Positions 57,141-64,000 of a DNA stretch of 64,000 bases are shown piece by piece. The DNA lies in contig JBCNJP010000012.1 of assembly GCA_039602395.1 (NCBI GenBank), positions 25,300,396 through 25,364,395 of the forward strand, given 5' to 3'. Under the pieces are notes generated by a model that saw nothing but the letters and a program-made list of their open reading frames with translations, was not told the origin of the DNA and ran no database searches. The DNA comes from Deinandra increscens subsp. villosa (lineage: Eukaryota; Streptophyta; Magnoliopsida; Asterales; Asteraceae). Position numbers and translations under genes: made by a program. Each line of letters begins with the position of its first letter. The stretch's first letter is position 1.

Positions 57141-57486
57141 TGTCACACTCCAACCGACGAGGGATTTACGTAAGGGTGTGATGATTGTCTGAATGCTCAT
57201 GGCAATAATTAAAGTTTCAATACTTAATCATTACCAAATTTCAAGTCAAACAATAGGTTCAAATACACATAACATAACAAATAGATTGATGTTTGATTTA
57301 ATAAATCTAGGTCCAAAGCATCCTAGATGTAACATCAATCAAGCATGGCTCAAACAACATTTCCTGTAACTTGTATAAAAATAGAGAGTGTCAACTAAAA
57401 ATAGTTGGTGAGTAGACATAGGGTATAATTATATATATAGTATATTGAAAGAAATTTAAATGTCAAATGTAGACTCAGGCATGTAT
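57141..57486 (-). repeat. element C 5' LTR, end portion
   Basis: It matches 49526-49870 and is then cut by LTR D. The remaining 2 kb of this LTR is not found in the window. Confidence 0.85.
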
Positions 57487-58600
57487 TGCCACACACCCAA
57501 AAATCCCACGCGCGACAACGCGCCGCAGGGAGCGTGACAAACCAGGATCGAACACATTAGCCATACGAACAGTCTATATGCAATGTAAAAGTAAAACCAG
57601 AGTAAATGCGTTTTTAAATGCGGAAGCGTAATCGACAAAGTTGCAATAATTGTTCAAGCGCCAAAACATGCGCAAACCAAAAGTAATAAGTTCGATAAAT
57701 AAATAAGTCTATGATGCATGCATGGTAATAGTAATCCTTATGTGGTGCATCCTAGCTCGTGGCAGACAATCCAGTTTAGCGACCTGAGATATAACATGCT
57801 AAAGTGTCAACACAATGGTTGGTGAGTTCACAGGTTTAACAGTTCAGTAACGTTTCAAGTTCAGTTTAAGATTGACCGTTCAATAACGTCAAGTTGTAAG
57901 AGCATAGTCACTAATATATATCAAATAGCTAGCTAGGCTATATACATGAAACTTCGCACGTTGATGGTCACCGAAGCTAACAGTTGTTTACAGTTTGCCT
58001 TGTTGTGTTTAGGACGAATATAACACCCGTTCGATATCCAATCGTGTCAGAGCGACTGACCCGGGTGGGGTGTGTCAGACCCAGTAGTACTACAATATAT
58101 TTCCCGCTATCGTCATTAATACTAACGGTACCATAAGAAGGACTTTGTTGTATCAGTGTGCTACAAGTACTTCAAGTGATATATAAAAGTCTAATTATCT
58201 CAGTGGTATAGTTCATGCATGTTAATCTCCCCCAACAGGATTTAAAACAGTAAAATGGGGCCGTGAAACTCACATTATGTTGCTCAGCAAAGTTTCCAGA
58301 CAAAACAGTTAATTCAAGTAGCAAGAACGAGTCTTGTGCAAGCAATCAATCACCTAACGAGCATTCAAGTATAAGTGTGTGTTCTATAAACTATTGAGTC
58401 TAACGTAAACGATAAAAACGAAGGATCGTGAAGTCCGGAATAAGTCGAGGATGGCACGTGTACCAAATCCGAGCGATTATCGAAATAACGCGAGAAAATC
58501 CAATATATAACTTTAATATATATTTTCTAATAATTACATATATATTATATATATATTTAAATAAATGTTCAAGTGACGTTAATAATAAAGTTTCAACAAG

Positions 58601-58601
<1 letters not shown>

Positions 58602-58647
<46 letters not shown>
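58602..58647. repeat. (TA)n microsatellite
   Basis: About 46 bp of TA repeat inside LTR D. Confidence 0.95.
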
Positions 58648-58651
<4 letters not shown>

Positions 58652-58861
58652 AATATGTTAAATCCAATGATTTAAACATTTATTTTGAAAAGAAACAACA
58701 ATTTATGGTGAATCATAATCCAAAACCGAGTATTTCGTGTTTCTAGTCTAACAACGCTTTTTAATAGTTTCCTAAAAACATTTTAATGTTTACACAAGAT
58801 ATTACTTTGTTTCAAGCCAACGTCTTGTATATATATATATTTAATTTAATAGTTTACACAA

Positions 58862-58864
<3 letters not shown>

Positions 58865-58913
<49 letters not shown>

Positions 58914-59083
58914 TAGGTTCAAATGAGAACTTTTTATTTTGAGAACTTTTAAGAACTAAATCTCCACCACTAATTTCAGGTGGGGACCACTATAATTCAT
59001 GGGGGGTTTTCCATATATATAAACTAGTGGCTAAGATTAGTTCTTTTTAGTTCTCAAACCCAATTGGTTCTCAATGATCCTCT

Positions 59084-59132
<49 letters not shown>
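58865..59132. repeat. (TA)n microsatellite split by a TIR element
   Basis: About 45 bp of AT repeat, the 178-bp element, then about 45 bp of AT repeat (59088-59132). Confidence 0.9.
58910..59087. mobile_element. 180-bp TIR element in (TA)n, copy 2
   Basis: Near-identical in structure to 48051-48230 with the same ends GGGTTAGGTTCAAATGAGAA and CTCTCCCT, and again flanked by TA repeats on both sides. Confidence 0.7.
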
Positions 59133-59135
<3 letters not shown>

Positions 59136-59379
59136 CTTTTTAGATAAACCCAAAGTTTTATATCAATAAATATATACATGGATGTAAAAAAAAAAACTAT
59201 ATTCTTAGTTTAAATTAACAAGTTAAACATGTTTTGCAACTAAAATATGATTTACGATGTTTAAATGTCTCAATTATAATTTTTACGGGTTTACCCATTC
59301 TTAAGAAATTGTTTTTAAACAAGTTTTAGTTTGATCCACCCCTTGAATAACAATTAAAAACAAAACAGAAAAACATGTA

Positions 59380-59449
59380 GGTCGCAAGGTTCGAACCCGC
59401 GACCTCCCCAATCCCAGCACAACACCCAAACCACTCCGCCAAGGCTGCC
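59380..59449 (-). other. tRNA-like module 1 (pol III A and B boxes)
   Basis: On the minus strand: A box TGGCGGAGTGG (59431-59441) and B box GGTTCGAACC (59388-59397), about 35 bp apart, as in a tRNA. The 5' GGCAGCC does not pair with the 3' end GCGACC, so it is tRNA-derived, not a functional tRNA gene. Confidence 0.65.
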
Positions 59450-59540
59450 TTTTGTTTACGAATCCGGAACAAAGTCTTTTATACAGCAAGGGTGGCTAGA
59501 AACGAGTTTAAAAGAGAAAACAGGAAAAGAAAACGCAGAG

Positions 59541-59609
59541 GCCGGGTTTAGAACCCGCGACCTCGACGTTACAGCCCCAGCGCCCAAACCATTGTGCCAG
59601 ATTGGCGTC
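59541..59609 (-). other. tRNA-like module 2 (pol III A and B boxes)
   Basis: On the minus strand: A box TGGCACAATGG (59589-59599) and B box-like GGTTCTAAACC (about 59545-59555), with CGAGGTCGCGGGTTC shared in part with module 1. A related second copy about 160 bp away. Confidence 0.6.
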
Positions 59610-60700
59610 TGTTAATAAGGCAGACTTTTAATTTATTTAACATGTCGCCTGTGCATGTCATTTTCTTCATACAAGAATTCCGGTGACCGGAACCCTAACT
59701 CCGGTCGCCGGAAATTTCGTGGAAAACGTATTAACCATAGAAAAATGTGCGATTAGCGTAGGGAATGATTTACCTTGAGTCGGAGATCGAATACAACGAG
59801 TTTTAAGTCCCGAAACGAGTCCCGAACCTTGAACGCGAACACCGAGCACCGTCACGGTTTGGACTTTCGATGACACCTGGTTGCTCGTAGGAGATTCGCG
59901 ATCACAGTGGTGATCGAGAGGTGGTGCAACAGTGGCGGATAGTGGTGGTTGACGGTGGTTTTGAGTCGCCGGAAAAAAAAGAAAAACAGAGAACGAGAGG
60001 GAGGAAGCGACTGATAGGCAAGGGTCTTTGTGCCGTTTCAATGATATACATATCATTGATCTCCCATTGATGGCCACGAGAGTAACCGACCGAGAAATTG
60101 AAATCGGTCGAAACCGATTTCAAGTCTTGAATACGTTTCAATGATAATTAAATTAACTTTTGACAATTGGCAAAACAGCCCCCTCAGGACTTTATACTTT
60201 AGGATGGCAAGTTTTGTTAATAGCAAGGCTAACCCCTCAAGATTTGTAAAAGAAAGGAAGGTTTAAGAATGACACGGAAAGGCCCCTCAAATTTATGAAA
60301 GGATAACGAGGCTAACGGATATTAACGGAGGAATGATTAAACAATGAATATACAAGGAACGTTAAAATATATAGATCGTATAACGTTAATAGGGAAAATA
60401 TAAATCTCGTTTTACTAAATAAATTATGGCATATAAGTTTACAATTATATATTTAAAACCACATAAAATCATAACTTACCTATTTAAATCACTTAAATTT
60501 GTGTATAATAACTCTATTATCAATAACTTGTAATTAAAACAATTTAATTACATAAAATCATAAATCTCATTAACTCATATTATATGCATATGTATTTAAT
60601 TCCACATATAATCATAGAATTAAATCTATACTTAATTAGTTCACATAATCAATGAATAATATGTGAATATACAAATATCACATAAAATCATAAGATACGA

Positions 60701-61200
60701 NNNNNNNNNNNNNNNNNNNNNNNNNNNNNNNNNNNNNNNNNNNNNNNNNNNNNNNNNNNNNNNNNNNNNNNNNNNNNNNNNNNNNNNNNNNNNNNNNNNN
60801 NNNNNNNNNNNNNNNNNNNNNNNNNNNNNNNNNNNNNNNNNNNNNNNNNNNNNNNNNNNNNNNNNNNNNNNNNNNNNNNNNNNNNNNNNNNNNNNNNNNN
60901 NNNNNNNNNNNNNNNNNNNNNNNNNNNNNNNNNNNNNNNNNNNNNNNNNNNNNNNNNNNNNNNNNNNNNNNNNNNNNNNNNNNNNNNNNNNNNNNNNNNN
61001 NNNNNNNNNNNNNNNNNNNNNNNNNNNNNNNNNNNNNNNNNNNNNNNNNNNNNNNNNNNNNNNNNNNNNNNNNNNNNNNNNNNNNNNNNNNNNNNNNNNN
61101 NNNNNNNNNNNNNNNNNNNNNNNNNNNNNNNNNNNNNNNNNNNNNNNNNNNNNNNNNNNNNNNNNNNNNNNNNNNNNNNNNNNNNNNNNNNNNNNNNNNN
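60701..61200. other. assembly gap, 500 N
   Basis: Exactly 500 N, probably a fixed-size scaffolding placeholder, so the true distance is unknown. Confidence 0.98.
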
Positions 61201-62027
61201 TTGTTATGTCCAGTTAGGGACGATAACGCGCAAGTGGTTGCATCCGGTAAAGGATGGTAACCCGCAACGGTAAGGTATTTCTTACTGAGTAAATTTCCGA
61301 CCAATATCATATGTGACACTGAATTGCTTTTAAACTAAAAAGTCCTTACATTCGGACCGTTAATATAGAATAGCGAGGTGATGTTGAGTAGTACTACTGG
61401 GGATTGACACCCCCGCCCAGCGGTGCACGGGATGCACCCACCCGACTGGAGGTCGGACTGGGATCAATGTTAGCCTACCCTCCGTGGTCTCTCAAGACAC
61501 GGGAAGGCAAAATCCATAGGTAACCCCTATACATTGTCAGCTTCGGTTGCGAACGATTCAAGTGTGCATAACTTAGGCTAGCTACCTACGATATGGAAAT
61601 TTTACTGGTCTTATGATATTGATTGTGTTGTACCTGTCTTTATTCATAAACTTTAGGTCTACCTGTGACGGGTAGACTGCTTTAGTGAACTCACCAGCCA
61701 TGGCTGACACTTGATTGTTGAATGCTTTTCAGGTTAGCTTGGAGGATCATGGATGGCACGGGCGGCGGCAGTACTACTATGGTGCAAACCCTTGAGTTAA
61801 AGAAATATTCAGACAATTTAAATTCCTGTATTTGTAAACAACAACAACTTTGTACATATGTAACAACTTCAGCTGAAACTGATTTACTATACTTGGTTTT
61901 TATAAAACACATGTTTTTCTTATATTACAATACTTTATGGCTTGGTTGTAATCAAATACTTGGATCCTGGTCTGGATCATACCCCCACGCGGTTATACTC
62001 CGTTAGTGGTAACTTGGGGGTGTGACA
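61201..62027 (+). repeat. LTR E (gypsy-type), right portion
   Basis: It ends TTGGGGGTGTGACA at 62027 and carries GTGAACTCACCAGCC (about 61686). The sequence after it is the gag start of element B, interrupted here. The left end lies in the gap. Whether it is a solo LTR or the end of a full element cannot be told. The open frames inside are not genes. Confidence 0.65.
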
Positions 62028-62119
62028 GCGTTTAAGGCCTCAACTTGATCAGCGTTCAATGGTGCGGGCGGAGGTGAATCAGCTCGGTTGGCTCGCGGGC
62101 GTCCTCGGTGTCCAGACAT
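62028..62119 (-). pseudogene. element B gag, N-terminal fragment
   Basis: ATG at 62119 opens MSGHRGRPRANRADSPPPAP and continues LNADQVEAL, the usual form of a Tekay-type gag N-terminus, for about 30 codons until LTR E interrupts it at 62027. It lies downstream of the PBS and leader ORF of the same element. Confidence 0.75.
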
Positions 62120-62436
62120 GTTTTTCTTAATTCACGAATGTAAACAAGAAATATAATTAGACAATATATGACAATACATAGTCTACATATCTAATATGAA
62201 CAACCATACATGCATAACAACCATAACAACCATACATCCATAAGAAGCTACAATAAAAGTAATACAACCATAGTTAATTAATATTCGAAAACATCCATCA
62301 TGACAAATACTACAATTCTAGTACGAACATACCATAATTGTCTCAAAAGTCGGAGGCGCAACTCTATTTATCAAAATACATCATAGTTTTCATACAATAA
62401 TTAAACACGATACACATGCATCACTAGGTAGTATCA

Positions 62437-63411
62437 CTAGTATGGGCCTCTGGGAAATGGCGGCAGTGGTGGCATGAAGAACAAACCAGCAGCCTGGCTG
62501 AGTGTAGCCATGAATGTCTGAAACATCATCATAGTATCCTCCATAGTCTGCATACGCATCTCAAACAGCTCTATAGTCAGCATCGTGATAGTGGTCGAGT
62601 TAGAAAAATCTGTAAGGTTTGCGTGTAGGGAATCCATAGCAAAACCGGTAGCAATGGCATGATCCTTGATGCACGTCAGACGTGTCTCCAGAGTCTGAAT
62701 AGTGTGATAAGACAGCAATGAACGAAGCTCAGCAATAACACGACGAATGGCATCATCATGCCCAGACAAACGAGACTGGATGGAAAGGAGGTCAGGCAGA
62801 ATGACAGGAACACCATCATAGATGGGGGCAATACGAGCAGCATTTGAGGCAGATGACACTCCTACCTCATGAACATATGAAACAAAGGGTGGATCAGGGA
62901 CAAATGGAACAAATGGTGGCTCAGGGACGCACTGCCTTTTGGGGGAAGGCTCATCAGCAGGGGCAGTAGACATAGGACGAGCGCGAATCACTAATTTCCT
63001 AGGCGTATGTTTTAACCTATGACCACCTGGAGCAAGACAATAAAGGCGATGGGACGGTGTAGGGGTAGAAGACGAAGGGTCAAGAACACGTGCAGGAGGG
63101 TGAGACACAGGAGGGTCAGGAATAGAGACAATGGGGTCAGGATCCGACATCACTGCGATAGGAGGGTAGAATGTAGCGGGAATAGTCTCCTCGGGCTCAT
63201 CCTCGTAGTACTCGTCATCTGACGTAATCGGATCCCAGTTTTCCTTCGTAGTGTCAGTCTGGGTCGAATGGTCAGGGAAAGGTGCAGTCTCTGGGACTGG
63301 TGAAGAAGGTGTATACTCCGGTGATCGTGGTGCCTGCTCAGGAGAAGATGGATTGTAGTCCGGCTCTGGCTCAGAGTCAGATGGTATCACGATAATCTCC
63401 TTGTTTGCCAT
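62437..63411 (-). CDS. leader ORF between PBS and gag of element B, function unknown
   Basis: An intact 324-codon frame starting at 63411, about 195 bp after the PBS and ending about 320 bp before gag, on the element's sense strand. The N-terminus holds EIIVIPSDSEPEPD, a SUMO-interacting-motif-like hydrophobic core followed by acid and Ser. Then comes a Pro/Ser/Glu-rich, disordered region of about 120 residues, two basic patches (RLKHTPRKLVIRARP and SPKRQC, possible nuclear signals), and a helical C-terminal part (about residues 210-300) with heptad-like spacing that could form a coiled coil. It is not gag, pol or env, and I recognise no family. Its intactness beside decayed gag-pol may reflect selection or chance. 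Confidence 0.7.
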   Translation of the reverse strand: MANKEIIVIPSDSEPEPDYNPSSPEQAPRSPEYTPSSPVPETAPFPDHSTQTDTTKENWDPITSDDEYYEDEPEETIPATFYPPIAVMSDPDPIVSIPDPPVSHPPARVLDPSSSTPTPSHRLYCLAPGGHRLKHTPRKLVIRARPMSTAPADEPSPKRQCVPEPPFVPFVPDPPFVSYVHEVGVSSASNAARIAPIYDGVPVILPDLLSIQSRLSGHDDAIRRVIAELRSLLSYHTIQTLETRLTCIKDHAIATGFAMDSLHANLTDFSNSTTITMLTIELFEMRMQTMEDTMMMFQTFMATLSQAAGLFFMPPLPPFPRGPY

Positions 63412-63605
63412 ACTTTGACAAATTCCAAGTTATAACAATAATATGTATAATACTTATATTAGGCAATCAACTAAAAGAAAGCACATTGGTTTGCAAGTTG
63501 GTACACATACAAGGCAATGCATCAATGCACACACACAAATGAATGATGCAGAGCTTAGGTTATAGACTAGTTGCAGACCGATGCATACTAATTCACTATA
63601 ACCAT

Positions 63606-63618
63606 GGCTCTGATACCA
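63606..63618 (-). other. element B primer-binding site
   Basis: TGGTATCAGAGCC on the minus strand, four bases after the 5' LTR end GGGTGTGACA. Confidence 0.9.
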
Positions 63619-63622
63619 CGTC

Positions 63623-64000
63623 TGTCACACCCTGAGAAATGACTGAATGTGGGCATGTGACAGATTTGGCATCATTGTCATGGTTACGAATGATTGACTT
63701 CTAAATGAACATTTAATTAACCATTTGTCTTTCGAAAATATAAGTCTCAAACATTTATTTGAATATTTAAAACCATGGCAGTGAAAATAAAGTAGTGGTT
63801 ACATGATAAAGTTTTCAAAAGACAATTTCATGAGATTTATAAACATAACTACCCTAAGGCGTAATGTGTCTAAATCTCCAAAATGAAATGCATGAACACA
63901 CGACAGGAACACCATGATATGACAAGCAGGATCGAAACATAAAAAAACATGGAGTTACAGTCTCTAATCACCTGAGAATTTAAGAATTTAAAAAGTCAAC
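63623..64000 (-). repeat. element B 5' LTR, end portion (runs off window)
   Basis: It matches 21355-21740 along its whole visible length with few substitutions. The LTR start would lie several kb beyond the right edge. Confidence 0.88.

Larger units (their letters stand above)
49526..57486 (-). mobile_element. Gypsy element C (chromodomain, Tekay/Del-like)
   Basis: 3' LTR 49526-51863, PPT, integrase to gag 51901-56444, PBS 57125-57137, 5' LTR from 57141 until it is cut at 57486 by LTR D. The left target duplication is CATAT (49521-49525). The right end is not visible. gag-pol carries several stops and frameshifts. Confidence 0.9.
57487..60700 (-). repeat. LTR D (gypsy-type), with nested repeats
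   Basis: On the minus strand it ends GGGTGTGTGGCA at 57487, preceded (plus strand) by TGTAT (57482-57486) as possible target duplication. It carries the block CTGTGAACTCACCAAC and a following TGTTGAC (about 57830, minus), as other gypsy LTRs here do. It also contains (TA)n tracts, the second 180-bp TIR element and two tRNA-like modules. Extension to 60700 is assumed; the assembly gap hides its end. Open frames at 59667-60141 look like LTR sequence, not genes. Confidence 0.55.
21355..64000 (-). mobile_element. Gypsy element B (Tekay/Del-like), split by nested insertions
   Basis: Inferred single element: 3' LTR 21355-23528 plus 35457-37521, PPT, integrase to gag 37556-42062, gag start 62028-62119, leader ORF 62437-63411, PBS 63606-63618, and 5' LTR from 63623 past the window edge. 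The two LTR ends (21355-21740 and 63623-64000) align along their whole length with about one difference in 20 by eye. Insertions account for 23529-35451 and for most of 42063-62027. The joining of the two gag parts is inference, because the residues between them are not visible. Confidence 0.6.

Noticed and set aside
59380..59609. Functional tRNA genes
   Set aside because: A and B boxes are present but the acceptor ends do not pair and the anticodon arm is not convincing.
59667..60141. Minus-strand frames of 136 and 79 codons
   Set aside because: They overlap in different frames within LTR D and look like a CT-rich leader; there is no domain.
1..64000. CRISPR array, operons, bacterial or phage systems
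   Set aside because: The short repeats are LTR subrepeats and microsatellites; every coding signal is of plant transposable elements.

Overview
This is plant nuclear repeat DNA with no convincing host gene. Essentially everything that can be recognised is transposable-element sequence, most of it retroelements nested inside one another. The mix points to a large, repeat-rich eudicot genome: chromodomain Ty3/gypsy elements of Tekay/Del type, an Athila element primed by an Asp-tRNA-like site, several Ty1/copia elements, MITEs, a SINE-like retroposon and a Ulp1-protease transposon remnant. Asteraceae would fit, but the sequence does not prove it. Reading frames are broken by stops and frameshifts almost everywhere, so most coding entries are pseudogenes. 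The longest intact frames are an Athila integrase (29598-30986) and a leader ORF of a gypsy element (62437-63411).

Layout. 1-8860: minus-strand copia tandem array in which two internal regions (1-2243 and 3148-7826) share one LTR (2356-3147). The outer 5' LTR carries a deletion, a hAT-like insertion and a SINE-like insertion. 9923-11549: PIF/Harbinger-type MITE (TSD TAA) containing a Mutator-like element with 9-bp TSDs. 13290-19925: a copia 5' LTR, PBS, leader and gag fragment, split by a decayed gypsy element whose paired LTR portions are 16063-17017 and 18411-19362. 19916-21354: Ulp1-like protease pseudogene flanked by repeats of a short motif.

21355-64000: I interpret this as one minus-strand Tekay-like gypsy element, 'element B', split by other insertions. 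Its 3' LTR (21355-23528 plus 35457-37521) is interrupted by a complete 11.9-kb Athila element (23529-35451, TSD TAGAT). Its gag-pol lies at 37556-42062. Its gag start, leader ORF, PBS and 5' LTR lie at 62028-64000. Between these are a copia 5' end (42063-44461), a gypsy gag plus LTR ('element F', 44937-49525), another gypsy element ('element C', 49526-57486), an LTR with two tRNA-like modules ('LTR D', 57487-60700), a 500-N assembly gap and a further LTR ('LTR E', 61201-62027).

The observations most worth following are: the sense-strand ORF between PBS and gag of element B; SUMO-interacting-motif-like peptides in two unrelated retroelement families; paired tRNA-like A/B-box modules inside an LTR; a 180-bp TIR element present twice, each time inside a (TA)n tract; a near-perfect 74-bp inverted repeat; and sequence blocks shared by otherwise different gypsy LTRs.
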